A DNA stretch of 64,000 nt from PALSA-1296 sp038210275 (GTDB lineage Bacteria > Bacteroidota > Ignavibacteria > Palsa-1295): NCBI GenBank assembly GCA_038210275.1, contig JBBQWV010000004.1:186001-250000 (forward strand), in the 5' to 3' direction. Made by a program: the position numbers and the translations under genes. A model generated the notes under the pieces. The model searched no databases. It was not told the origin of the DNA and was given only the letters and a program-made list of their open reading frames with translations. This document shows, one piece after another, positions 1-11,800 of the stretch (position 1 is its first letter; the number at the start of each line of letters is the position of its first letter).

Positions 1-1859
1 TCGGAAAGTTGGCGATTGTATTCATCTGTTCCAATTCGATCAGTATATCCAAAAATGCTTACCCTTGCCTCGTCGGTAATTCGATCCTTTACAAAATCTG
101 CGATGCGGCGATTGGCTTCACTTAACACACCACGATCAAAATCAAAAAGGATAAGACTGTAGCGTGAGATAATTGTATCAATCGAACCTTCACGATGTTT
201 CTGTTCAAGAGTATAGTGCCGAACAGGAAGATTAACCGGTTGTGATTCTGTTTCTTGTCCGATCTTATCTCCGATGCTTAATGTAGAACTTACCGTGTCG
301 AGCGAAGCAAGAACAATCCCATGTTCTTTTTCCAATTCCCAGTCTAATCTATTCGGCAGAGAATCTTTGCCCGAAAAATCTTTGAGCTTTTTTTCACTTT
401 CAATTGCAGCAACTTCCCATTTACGAACTCCTGCTTCGGCGACACAGGAAGGGATAAATCGAACGACAGAAGGCTTCGGGATATGTGCTGTATCGGTACT
501 GAGAACCGGCTCTATGATCCGCCAGAGATTTGAGTAAATCTCGACTCTTCTGTTCTCCTGTGCTCCGTCAGTGTCAGAAACAGTTGAGGGTTTTTCCGGA
601 AGATTGCGCGCCTCGATCTTCATTCGTGATGGAGCGATCTGCCATGTATCTTTTAAATAATTAAAAACATTTTCTGCACGAGTCCGGGAAAGGGATCTGT
701 TTCCTTTTTCTACAGCCAGATCATCGTTACAGCCGACAATGGTTAATTTTCCATCTTTATACTCATTCATTCGCTTCCCAATAATATTCAGGACTTCATA
801 ATAAAGGGGAAGAGTCTCATATTCGTTGAGTCTGCTTGCTGTAAATGACTGTGCCTGTGTTTGTGAAAGGCGGTGATAACGCAATGGAATATCGGAAGAC
901 CCTGTTTCAAAAAAAATATAATTCAACAAAGGACGGTATTGTGTCCGAATGTAATCTTCGATGACCAGTTCACGAAGAGGCTTTTCCGTAAGATCGGTAT
1001 CAATCATTGCCATTTGGAGCGTCGCGGTTAGAACAGGCGGTATCGGTTTTGTAACAACTACCGGTGGTGGAGGTGGCGAAGGAGGGGGCGGTGCGACTGG
1101 CTGCGGAATATCCTTAAATAATGCATATTGTAATGCTACTCCGATTTTGATAGAATTCGAATGCCAGTTCATTCCTTTTACGATCGGAGTCAAGGCGTAG
1201 GTAATAAGCGCTTCAGGCAAAAGAAACATTGTGCCCGAAGAATTAAATGGAAGTTTGTATTGAATACCAGCGTTAAGACTGGCATAGAAATTCGAAGCCC
1301 CGGGCGTCTGACCGGAATAATTATTTCGCGTTCTGAGACCATTCTCAAAAGTACCTGCGCTTTCCGGTTGCAGCAACACTTCCTTTTCAGAAAAAGTATT
1401 AGAGGTGATCCAGCCAATAGTTGGTCCGCCCATAAAGATCAATTGCTTGAAGACAGAATATTTTATGAGAGGGGAAAAACCGAGAAGTCCGACGCTTGCT
1501 GCGACTGTATGTTCAAACATTCCGGTAGTCGGTAAATCATTTACAATAACAGTTGTGGCTTCATCAGCTTTTAATGTCCCGCCTATTGTAGAATAACCCA
1601 AACGAAACTCGAAGGAGAATGGAGAATCCATCAACAAATCATAAAATCCTCCGGAATTTATTCCTAAGCCAATTCCACTTTCATAACGCGGGCAGCAGCT
1701 TGGCACTCCGGGAAGAGTTTGGAAATTTGCGTTATGAAAATTTAATCCGCCGTCAATGAAAGCTCCAAATTGCGAAGTTTGTTCGCGCTGATTTTGAGCA
1801 AGTAGAGGCAGGCTATTAAATAAAAAAATGGCAAGAGCGAAGAAAGTTTTTCGCATCAT
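1..1859 (-). CDS. OmpA-family outer-membrane protein, 3' end beyond the window
   Basis: The frame is open on the minus strand from ATG at 1859 to the left edge, about 619 residues. It starts with a signal peptide (MMRKTFFALAIFLF, then LPLLAQ). A region of about 200 residues with alternating strands, probably an N-terminal beta-barrel, follows. Next is a proline linker (PPPSPPPPP, near residue 260) and then two OmpA-type peptidoglycan-binding regions. The first carries SRTRAENVFNYL and ENRRVEIYS. The second begins LFDFDRG and carries VSIFGYTDRIGTDEYNRQLS before the edge. OmpA C-terminal domains bind diaminopimelate in peptidoglycan, so the protein probably links outer membrane and wall. It starts 3 bp after the stop of the 1313-residue cargo gene and is the last visible gene of the sigma-factor operon. 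The family call is secure; barrel topology is inferred. Confidence 0.85.
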   Translation of the reverse strand, partial: MMRKTFFALAIFLFNSLPLLAQNQREQTSQFGAFIDGGLNFHNANFQTLPGVPSCCPRYESGIGLGINSGGFYDLLMDSPFSFEFRLGYSTIGGTLKADEATTVIVNDLPTTGMFEHTVAASVGLLGFSPLIKYSVFKQLIFMGGPTIGWITSNTFSEKEVLLQPESAGTFENGLRTRNNYSGQTPGASNFYASLNAGIQYKLPFNSSGTMFLLPEALITYALTPIVKGMNWHSNSIKIGVALQYALFKDIPQPVAPPPPSPPPPPVVVTKPIPPVLTATLQMAMIDTDLTEKPLRELVIEDYIRTQYRPLLNYIFFETGSSDIPLRYHRLSQTQAQSFTASRLNEYETLPLYYEVLNIIGKRMNEYKDGKLTIVGCNDDLAVEKGNRSLSRTRAENVFNYLKDTWQIAPSRMKIEARNLPEKPSTVSDTDGAQENRRVEIYSNLWRIIEPVLSTDTAHIPKPSVVRFIPSCVAEAGVRKWEVAAIESEKKLKDFSGKDSLPNRLDWELEKEHGIVLASLDTVSSTLSIGDKIGQETESQPVNLPVRHYTLEQKHREGSIDTIISRYSLILFDFDRGVLSEANRRIADFVKDRITDEARVSIFGYTDRIGTDEYNRQLS

Positions 1860-1862
1860 CTC

Positions 1863-4800
1863 TTAATGATACACCTCCATCTTACTCATTCGAATCTGGC
1901 TTGGTGTCTGAAGAACGCAATTGTAAATTCCGTTCATTAACTGTGAAGCATCGAAAACAACATGATAAACACCGGGCTTTTGATAATCATGAACAATGGT
2001 AAGACTATTTCTGCCAAGCATATCTATAAGCATCAATTGCGTTGTACCCTCTTCAAGTAATTGATAGTCGAGCGTTGTCATACCATGCGTCGGATTCGGT
2101 TTCGCAGAACTGAGAAGGATGCGTCCATCCTGACTAAATAAACGATTTCCTCCTTGCGGGCAAACACCAAGAAGTTGAAAGAGTCCATTGGCAAGTTTAG
2201 TTACTACAGGTTTTCCATTTGTCCAAGAGAGTGAATCGAAATATAGAGTGGTCTCAGTAGTATCTCCGAGCGCAGCAATAAATTCAGTTTGTATAAGTGC
2301 TCCTGAAGAAAGCGTGTTTGCGCGAGTACCCGTCAGCGTCACTGTTCGTTCTCTTCCGGATGAAAATGATTGAACATTAGGATCAACCGGAGTAAGCAAT
2401 GACCTATTAAAACGAATTGAATAGGTAAAATCAGTTGCGCCGCTATTGCCAAGATTCTGCGACGAAATAATATTTATCGGAATCAGGACATGATCCCCCG
2501 GAAAGGCTTGAATCACAGGTAAGCCTAAATCAACTTTTGGCAATGATGCCGGTGATTCAATATCCACCGAATCTTTCCCCGTGCAGCCGTTTACGTCGGT
2601 TACAGTTACGATGTATGTTCCAATAGTCGAGACCTTGATCTGATTTGTCGTTTCGCCTGTTGACCAAACATAACTTGAAAATCCCGGAGCTACACTGAGA
2701 ATGCTTTGATCGCCCGAATTTAGAAGAAGGAGAGTAGATGCAGTTATTGATGGCTTGGGACGCGGGTTCACCGTCACCGTATATCCAGCCGATGTTCCTG
2801 AGCATCCTCCGCTGGCTTGAACTGTTATTGTATATGTGCCGCTTGTGCCGACTGTAATCGTCGGCGTTGTCGCCCCCGTTGACCAAAGATAGGATTGATA
2901 ATTTCCAGTTGTTCCAAGAATTGCAGAATCTCCTTCGCATAATACTTGTGTCCCTGTTATTTGGGGTTGGAGTTTTTGACGAACAGTGACGGTAACTGAG
3001 TCAGTGAAAGCACAGCCACTACTGTTTGTCATCAGAACAGTGTACGTTGTCGTTGTTGATGGAGTGGCAACTGGATTTGAAATAGTTACATCGCTTAATC
3101 CCATCGCAGGTGACCATAGGTACGATACTGCGCCGCTTGCAGAAAGTGTAACTTGGTCTCCTATACAGATTGAATCGGCATGAGTTAGTACTGAAGGATA
3201 CTGAACAGAACTAAAACCTTCGATTACTAACTTCGCGCTAAAAGAAAAACCGGGATCACCTGATGCTGCACCATAACTCGTATTGTTGCAAGAAGCGCTG
3301 CTATTTAGAACACTACCTGCATTGCCTCCAGCCAAATTTCCCGGAGTCACCGTCAAATTTCCTGAAGAATAGATCACACCGCCGCTTCCTCCTCCTCCTG
3401 GCGCATAGCAGGTTGCCCCAAGACTTGCCTCATCGTTATTACCCCCATCGCCTCCATTTGCTTCAGCCATTACTGTTCCGGCGAGGTCTGTTAGATTAGC
3501 GATAATTACTCCGCCAGCGCCACCGCCACCTGCGCCCCCCCCATTTGTAGTGAATGCTCCAAGTCCATTGGCAGAAATTTTTGATCCTGTTGCGTTGATC
3601 GTCCTTGCAATAAGTATGATTATCCCTCCACCGTTTCCCCCGGCTGTTCCATTATTATTAAGTTGCTGACCCCCACCACCTCCGCTGCCCATCCATACTT
3701 TTTGTCCCAATGCCCCATAAAAAATTCCTCCTCCTCCAAGGCCTCCGATCGGTTGCGCGGAAAAACTAAACGCCGTCAATTGATTTCCACCGACTCCACC
3801 AGCACCGAAATTCCCTCCACCTCCTCCACCTGCGTTTCGCGCATTTCCTCCTCCGCCGCCGCCTGCAAGTGGTCCTCTTCCAGCGCTTACTGACGGGTCA
3901 ACTTCAACAATAGACTCGCCTTTAAATCCTCCGTCGCCTATACTTCCATCCACAACATAATCCGTCAAACCGCTTTTACTCCCGGCTGAAGAAACATTTC
4001 CGCCGCGAAAGCCCATGCCATCGGCAGTAATAGGAGCATTCAGAAAAATAGTATCGGAAGCTTCAAGAACTACGACCCCTCCGACGATTCCATTCCAGGG
4101 AAGCGGCTTAACTGTGTCGGTTACTGTAACACTTTGATATGAGGGAACACGAATGATTTGTACTCTGCCAACTAATGGACTATATTGATGAAGCAGTTGA
4201 TTTTTTATAGTGAGGGTAGTTGGAGTTATACCTGTAATCGTTGCAAGTTCATAATTTCCCGCATTACCAAGATTTTGAATCGTACCGAAAGTGTTCGTAT
4301 TGCTTTCATCGATGGTCGCACCTTTCATCTGAATCAGAAGCGCACGGTCTCCTACGTTAAATCCCCCAGTAGATGATAGGGTAATCGCATTATAGCATGT
4401 ATCAATTGCAACCACTTCGCGATAAAGATTAATTACTCCTTGAACGGGTGTACCGGATACCAAAGTAGCAGGATATAATTTTACGACCCAAAAATCAGGT
4501 CCGCCATGATTGCCGGTTACATCACCATCGTTCACACTTGCAAATCCCGCAACTGTATATTCTCCGGCCAAAGTTTCAACTATGGAAAAAGCCTTATCAT
4601 CTCCTGAACTTCCTAAAGTTTTTTGCCACACGATCGCACCTGCGACCGAGAGTTTGACTACCCACATATCGTGACCTCCTTGCAAGCCGGTGACATCACC
4701 ATCAGTGGAAGATGTATATCCTGCAACGGCATAGCCGCCGTCTGAGGTCTGAATAATGGAGTGTGCCTGATCATCTCCCGAACCTCCCAGTGCCTTCTGC

Positions 4801-5804
4801 CATTCAATAACACCCTTACTATCTGTCTTGACAACCCACATATCGAACCCACCGGCATGAGATCCGGATACGTCACCATCTGTTGAGTTTGTGCTGCCCG
4901 CTATGGCATAGCCGCCGTCTTTCGTTTGAATGATTGAATATCCGTAATCGTATCCGGTGCCTCCATATGTTTTTTTCCACTGAATCGAACCTGAATTGCT
5001 TAATTTCACAATCCATATATCTAAAGCACCCAAACTATGATTTCCGGTAACGTCGCCGCCATTTGAAGCTGTCCAGCCTGCAACGGCATACCCTCCATCT
5101 GAAGTCTGGATGATAGAAAAAGCCTCATCGCCTTGCTCACCACCATAAGTTTTTTCCCATTCTATTACACCGACTTTCGATAACTTAACAACCCAATAAT
5201 CACCAACAACCGGACCTAAATGAATTTCCGTAACATCTCCATCTTTCGAACAGGCATATCCTGTAAGAGCATAGCCTCCGTCAGTAGTTTGAATAATTGA
5301 TGTTCCAGTTTCTCTACAAGTGCCGCCATAAGTTTTTTGCCACTGAAGCACTCCGACGCTATTGAGTTTTACAACCCAAAGACTATGACCAGGGCTTTTC
5401 CCTGTCACATCACCGTCATCAGATGTTGTTTCACCAGTTGCTACGAAGCCGCCATCGGAAGTTTGAATGATGCAGATGGCAGCGTCATTAAAACTTCCGC
5501 CTAAAGTTTTCTGCCACTCGATTGTACCGTTACTATTGAGTTTTGTAATCCAAAAATCAAATTCTTTTCCAGGAGTATTATGCAATCCCGTTACGTCATC
5601 GTCATTCGAATTTGTATACCCGGCAACGGCATATCCTCCGTCCGAAGTATGAATTATACAATTTGCTGCATCAGTACCGGTTCCCCCCAATGATTTTTCC
5701 CATTGAATAAGAGGCTGTGCGTGGAATGCATTCGCACACAGAGGCAGAAAGAACAGTGTTAAAAGGAATCTCAAAAAAAGGGGATACATATTTTTTTGTC
5801 TCAC
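1863..5804 (-). CDS. 1313-aa T9SS cargo: 7 propeller repeats, Gly-rich region, Ig-like domains, cohesin-like module
   Basis: Secreted modular protein of unknown ligand. After a signal peptide (residues 1 to about 28, ending ANAFHAQ) there are seven repeats of about 60 residues built on G-G-x-G-x-D...II-x-T-x-D-G-G-Y-A-V-A-G and ending W-x-K-x-x-G-G, which read as propeller blades (about 30-460). A glycine-rich stretch with runs of six G follows (about 600-830). Three Ig-like/PKD-type domains come next, each with a YLWS or YVWS strand (about 870-1120), then a cohesin-like module (FPGDHVLIPINI, about 1125-1240). The end is a T9SS sorting domain (PNPTHGMTTLDYQL, DMLGR, G-I-Y). The GTG start at 5804 overlaps the upstream stop by 4 bp and gives a positively charged N-terminus. 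ATG at 5789 is the alternative. It is co-transcribed with the 2147-residue gene by position. Confidence 0.85.
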   Translation of the reverse strand: MRQKNMYPLFLRFLLTLFFLPLCANAFHAQPLIQWEKSLGGTGTDAANCIIHTSDGGYAVAGYTNSNDDDVTGLHNTPGKEFDFWITKLNSNGTIEWQKTLGGSFNDAAICIIQTSDGGFVATGETTSDDGDVTGKSPGHSLWVVKLNSVGVLQWQKTYGGTCRETGTSIIQTTDGGYALTGYACSKDGDVTEIHLGPVVGDYWVVKLSKVGVIEWEKTYGGEQGDEAFSIIQTSDGGYAVAGWTASNGGDVTGNHSLGALDIWIVKLSNSGSIQWKKTYGGTGYDYGYSIIQTKDGGYAIAGSTNSTDGDVSGSHAGGFDMWVVKTDSKGVIEWQKALGGSGDDQAHSIIQTSDGGYAVAGYTSSTDGDVTGLQGGHDMWVVKLSVAGAIVWQKTLGSSGDDKAFSIVETLAGEYTVAGFASVNDGDVTGNHGGPDFWVVKLYPATLVSGTPVQGVINLYREVVAIDTCYNAITLSSTGGFNVGDRALLIQMKGATIDESNTNTFGTIQNLGNAGNYELATITGITPTTLTIKNQLLHQYSPLVGRVQIIRVPSYQSVTVTDTVKPLPWNGIVGGVVVLEASDTIFLNAPITADGMGFRGGNVSSAGSKSGLTDYVVDGSIGDGGFKGESIVEVDPSVSAGRGPLAGGGGGGNARNAGGGGGGNFGAGGVGGNQLTAFSFSAQPIGGLGGGGIFYGALGQKVWMGSGGGGGQQLNNNGTAGGNGGGIIILIARTINATGSKISANGLGAFTTNGGGAGGGGAGGVIIANLTDLAGTVMAEANGGDGGNNDEASLGATCYAPGGGGSGGVIYSSGNLTVTPGNLAGGNAGSVLNSSASCNNTSYGAASGDPGFSFSAKLVIEGFSSVQYPSVLTHADSICIGDQVTLSASGAVSYLWSPAMGLSDVTISNPVATPSTTTTYTVLMTNSSGCAFTDSVTVTVRQKLQPQITGTQVLCEGDSAILGTTGNYQSYLWSTGATTPTITVGTSGTYTITVQASGGCSGTSAGYTVTVNPRPKPSITASTLLLLNSGDQSILSVAPGFSSYVWSTGETTNQIKVSTIGTYIVTVTDVNGCTGKDSVDIESPASLPKVDLGLPVIQAFPGDHVLIPINIISSQNLGNSGATDFTYSIRFNRSLLTPVDPNVQSFSSGRERTVTLTGTRANTLSSGALIQTEFIAALGDTTETTLYFDSLSWTNGKPVVTKLANGLFQLLGVCPQGGNRLFSQDGRILLSSAKPNPTHGMTTLDYQLLEEGTTQLMLIDMLGRNSLTIVHDYQKPGVYHVVFDASQLMNGIYNCVLQTPSQIRMSKMEVYH

Positions 5805-8800
5805 TTGGATTTATTAACGATAACGTAGCCGATCTGGATCTTATCGTTCACAGCATAATTTGCTGCGTTTGTTACCGCAGGAATCATCTTCACGCGAACG
5901 GAGAACGATCCGCTTGCAGTATTATCCACGTTTAGAATAAACGCTGCATCTCTTGGATCAGGAGCATTCCCATCGTCAGTCATTCCGACGATATTTAGAA
6001 GCACAATACTTCCTGCTTGGCAGTATCTGTTATTGACAGTGATCGTTGTAAGTTTTTGAATCGTATTCGCTGTCGGAGCAGCAGTGACAAGATCACCGGC
6101 TCCTCCAAGAGTGAGTTCAACGACTCCGCTCGGACCCTGTGCGCTATATGCTGTTCCTCCAGTTGCTGCTTGAACATCAGTTCCAGTGCCGGGTGCTTCC
6201 GTCGTACGCCCCACGGTAAATTCGCCGTCATTAATTTGCAATGCAATATTTGTTTGTCCAGCAGTAGCATTTCCGTTGCCTGTTGCAAGAACACCGATCG
6301 TTCCGGTATTTGATGTTCCTGTATTACTTGCATCACCCCATACTCCAATGGATTGATTTGTTGTGGAACCGGTGCTATTGCCAAAGACAGCTGCGGTCTC
6401 ATCGGTTGTTCCGCTATAGATACTATGTATTGGGTGCGATGGAGTTGTAGTATTTATTCCGAGACGAGAGTTGGTGTTATCCCAGACGAGACCTGTGCTC
6501 CAACTCATAGTACTTGCCGCACCTGAAGTTGCAAGAAGAAGATTACCAGAAGCAACAGGTGAAGCAGTTGGCAATGTATATTGTATATCTGCCGATTGAA
6601 CTCCGGCTTGGAAGCTGGTGAAGTTTGTGCTTGCTCCAGGGAATTTAACCCCGCCATTCTGTGCTTCGTAAAATCTAAGCTGACTTGCAATATTATTTGT
6701 ATTGCCCAGCCACATATTCACGTTGCCAAAATACGCAGTGTAGTTTGTATTGACGAACGCACTATCTGTCGAGTTATTGCCAGCATGAAAGGCGAATGAA
6801 CCAGTTCCTGTCAATCGCAAATGACCGCCGCCAACAATCGAACTGAGCGAAGCTTCATTATAATTATTTGTACCGCCTGAAATAACACTATATGTTCCGA
6901 CCGCGCTATTATAACTTCCGCCCGCAATGGTGGAGTATGCACCGCTTGCCACATTAACTGCCCCACCACTAATAGTGCTTATCAAGCCTGAAGCTGTATC
7001 CGGTCCTCCTCCAGCAATTACGGAGCGGTCCCCAGTTGCCCAATTGTAAACTCCTCCGCCAATTGTAGCGCGATCAACAGCGTTAGTAATAACATTGGAT
7101 TCCCCGCCCGAGATTACCGAAGCACTTCCAGAATTTCTATTTGCATATCCGCCGGCGATCACCGAGGATTGACCCGTTACGATATTTGAAAAACCGCCGC
7201 CGATAGTCGATCCTGTCGAAAATTCAATTGTATCTCCATAGCCACCTGCGATAGTACTATAGGTCGACGAAATGTAATTCAAACCCCCGCCTCCAATGAC
7301 TGCATCTGCGCCACTCGCGGTATTGCTCTCACCACCAGTAATAACGGCATTCGTACCGGTAACAGTATTATTCTGCCCCCCACCGAGCACTTCATAATTT
7401 CCGGAGGTAACCTGTGAAACTGTCGTGCGTGTGTTTTGTAAATCGATGGATGAAGTTCCGCGCGCGTTTCCAGCGCCATCACGTTGAATACTTCCGTTCG
7501 TATTCAGACGAAGTACAATATTGTTATTACTACGAATATCAAGAGCTTGATTATCCGTCGTTCCGATAAAATTCGTCCCTGCTGTCGTGCCGCTGTTACC
7601 GGTGAGATTCCAAGCATTGCTGCCGCTCGTTGCCCAGCCGAGCGTTACATTATAAGGTCCTGTTCCGGTGATTGCAGTTGCGGAGAGAACTTGGTTAGCA
7701 GTCGGTTGTGAGATGGGGAGTGTGTAGTTTATAGATGTTGTACCCTGCGCCCCGCTTGCAAAAGTTGAAAGTCCTGTACTTGTGCCTTGCAATTGTAATT
7801 GACTTGGAGCATTCGTACCGGTACGAGAAAGAAGAATATTTCCATTCCCGACATTGAATTTTTGCAGAGGAGCTGTCGTACCTATACCAACGTTGACGTC
7901 TGATGTCGCATTATTTACTCCGTTAATACTGCCAAGCACCATACTATTACTTGCACTAACTACTGAATTTGCACCGATTGCAGCAGCATTACTCAGATGT
8001 CCTGTTGCAACGATGGCAATATATCCAAGCAAGAGATTCCGTGTTCCGACGGTATCACCAGTACCGGAATAATCTCCTAGATAAGTATTATTACTTCCTG
8101 CAAAATTATATTGCCCGGCATTGTATCCGACCATAACATTATGACTACCGGAAGAATCGTGGTAACCAGTTGAAACACCAACAAAAGTATTCGTTGCACC
8201 TGTTTTTAAATTCCATCCCGTTAACGAACCGATAAGGGTATTACTGGAAGCAGTATTTTGCCAACCCGACTCACTTCCTACCATCGTGTTGAACTGAGCC
8301 GTTGTATTAGAATATCCTGCTTGATCACCGAGAAATACATTAAATGCTCCGGTAGTATTCAAGTACCCGGTATAACTGCCCAGAAAAGTATTCTGATATC
8401 CGTTGGTATTTGTATGACCGGCGTTTGAACCAACAAAAACATTTTCTATACCGGCATTAGTTGAATTCCCAGTATTGCCAACTATGGTGACGGTCGCATT
8501 GTGGCTGGCACCGTTCCACAACCATCTGTTTCCTGAAATATCATAACTTGAAACATTATCAATATTAATTCTTCCTGTAGCATCGAGCGCCCGAGGCAAT
8601 CCTGTTCCTGTGGCAGTGGCAACAAGAGTCAATGCTGTTGCATTAAGATTTCCAGCAGCACCTGCACTGGAGGTGATAGTTGCACCGGCAGCATTTGCAT
8701 CGGCTGCTGTCGAAAGGTATGCAATATTAAATAGTGGTGTTGTCCGAGGCGTAAGTGTCGCTTGCACAGAAGTTGGTCCGTAGTTCACGAAACCACTGCC

Positions 8801-11800
8801 ACCATTGGTTGCCCAACCGAGTGTTACATTATACGGTCCTGTTCCGGCGATAGCAGTTGCAGATAAAACTTGATTTGTAGTTGGTTGTGAAGTTGGAAGA
8901 GTATAATTGATCGTTGTCGCTCCCTGTGCTCCGGATGCGAAAGTTGAAAGCCCTGTGCTTGTGCCTTGCAATTGCAATTGACTTGGTGCATTTGCACCGG
9001 AACGCGAGAGAAGGAGATTGCCATTCTCGACATTGAGTTTTTGTGATGGAGTTGTCGTGCCAATGCCGACCTTTGTATCGGTGCCACCGTTGATGCCGGT
9101 GATAGCTCCGAGGATGAGACTGTTGCTCGCTCCGACAAATGCCAGTGAGCCGATTGCCGTTGCATTCGTTAAGTTGTCGGAGGCATCAGAGGCATTACCG
9201 AAGAGAGTATATCTTGACCCACTGACAACTGAAGCACCGGCACTCGTGCCAACCATGGTGTTCGCATACGCTGTAGTAGTTGCAATTGCTGTTTGATATC
9301 CAATAGAGACATTTTCATGCCCTGTTGTATTGGCGTTTCCAGCTGAGGCGCCTATCTGCGTGTTGTTCGAACCGGTAGAGTTGTGCTCCCCGGCATATAC
9401 TCCGAGAAATGTATTATCTTGCCCCGTTGTATTCCACCAGCCAGATGATACTCCAACAAATGTATTCGCATCACCACTGATATTGCTGTTTCCCACAGCT
9501 GCTCCGATGAATGTGTTTAGAGATCCTGAAATATTCGAGTTTCCGGCACCTGCTCCTACGAATGTTGAGCCATTCCCGGTGGTGTTTGTTGTTCCGGCCA
9601 CACTTCCGACAAATGTATTTTCATTTCCATCCGTGTTCGACATTCCCGCAACCGCACCAACAAATGTATTATCATTGGCTGTGTTGGTTGTGTTCAATGT
9701 ATTACCGACCATTGTAACGGTTCCAACGGTATTCGGCCCCATCCATAACCAATGATTTCCATCGATATCGTAGCTTGATGGTAAATTAATATTTATTCTT
9801 CCTGTTGCATCAATGGCACGCACCGTTCCTGTACTTCCTGTAGCACTAACTAAGAGCCCTGTTGTGTTGCCAGTACCTTTTCCGGTTGCTGTTAGCGTTA
9901 ATCCCGTCGCATTGAAATTACCAGCTGTTCCTGCGCTTGAAGTGATCGATGCGCCAGCAGCATTTGCATTCGCTGCCGTCGAAAGGTAAGCGATATTAAA
10001 GAGAGGTGTCGTTCTCGGAGTTAATGTCGCTTGCAAAGTGGTCGGACCATAAATAACACTGCCGTTCCCACTACCATTATCTGCCCAACCGAGCGTTATA
10101 TTGTAGGGTCCTGTTCCGGTGATTGCTGTTGCAGTGAGAACTTGGTTTGTTGTGGGCTGTGCAATTGGAAGTGTGTAGAGAATATCTGCCGATTGAGTAC
10201 CAGCCTTGATTGACGAAAAATTCGTTCCGGTATAGGTCAGCGAGTTATTTGGTTCGAAGAAACGGAGTTCTCGTGCAGTATTGTCAACGTTACCGATCAT
10301 CATGTTGACGTTTCCAAAATACGCTTGTCCAATAAATGTAGAAATATCAGTGACCGACACAGAATTGTCGCCATTAAATCCAAAGTCATAATTTCCAACC
10401 TTAAGATTTCGCCCCCCCACAATAGCAGAATATGAACCTTGTGCCACATTATGTGATCCACCACTTACGGTGCTATGATCGCCTGAAGCTTTATTGCTCT
10501 CGCCACCACTGATAGTAGAAACAAGGCCGTCAGCAATGTTTAAAGCACCTCCGCCGATTGTTGAGCTATTCCCACTTGTCCCGTTCGATTGACCACCCGA
10601 AATTGTAGAATAATTACCACTTGCTCCGTTTGAGTATCCACCATTAACTGTTGATGACATACCACTGCCTACGGAGAGTATCCCACCGACAGTCGCACCC
10701 ATTCCAGATGCCAAATTGTCTGCGCCGCCTGTAACGGTTGAATTCCCGCCTGTCGCAGCATTCACAATACCTCCACTGATAGTTGATCCGAAGCCGCTTG
10801 CAACTTGTGTATTATCTCCGAATCGGACAATCTCCAAATCGACAGCATACTGACCGCGCGCATTACCGCCACCATCGCGCTGGATCACACTATCAGGTCT
10901 TACCCGCAGCTGTATCGTGTTGTTCGCCCGAATATCAACAGCTTGATTATCTTTTGTCCCAAGAAAATTTGTTCCGGCAGTTGTTCCGGTATTTCCTGTG
11001 AGTAGCCAATCATTTCCTCCTCCGCTTACATTTGTCCAATCGAGCGATGCTGTATTCCCGATGACATTCATAATAGTGAGCACCTGATTTTTTGTGCCGA
11101 TCGCAGAAGGTAATTGATAAATAATATTTGCCGTCTGTGTTGTAGTGGTGATCGATGTTGTATTTGCACCACCATTCGAAGCAATCATCAAACTTCCTGC
11201 ATTCCCTGTATTTGAAATTAACAGACTCCCATTTTTTATGTCGAGCATCTGCTGTGGAGTCGTTGTTCCGATACCGATATTTCCTAAAGGATCAACCCGC
11301 ATCCTCTCAATATTATTTGTGCGTATTGCAAGCGAATTTACATCTGTAGTCCCCAGAAAATTTGTAGTCGGAGTCGTGTTTTTATTTCCCGTAAGTAGCC
11401 AATCGTTAGAGTTGATAGGAACTGTCGAAATCGTATCATTTTTTATCACAATGCCTGACCCTGCATAATAAGCAGTTGAATTTCCACCGATACTATCGTT
11501 TGCAACAACCCACGCGGTTCCATTCCATTTCAGAATTTGTCCTTTCGTTGCTCCGGCTTGATTAAGCTTTGAAGGCGTTACAGAACCATTCGCAAGCTTT
11601 GCTGAGGTTATCGCATTATCAGCAACACCGATCGTAACATCCGGACCGACACTGTTTGCGATTACGATTGTATTGTCAGGACTTTTTACTGATTGAATTC
11701 CTGCACTTCCTCCTGAAGACACTGCGTGAATAATAAGATCGTTTCCTTTTTCAACAACTTTTGTAATGCTGTCGCCAATAATTCTTACCGCTCCGCTGAG

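Noticed and set aside
9330..9755. Plus-strand open frame of 141 codons inside the beta-roll gene
   Set aside because: It is antisense to a 51-bp repeat block; its own repeat is a by-product of the coding repeat. No start context or family resemblance.
6815..10805. CRISPR or satellite DNA in the 45- and 51-bp repeats
   Set aside because: Periods are multiples of three and the frame is open throughout; the signal is protein repetition.
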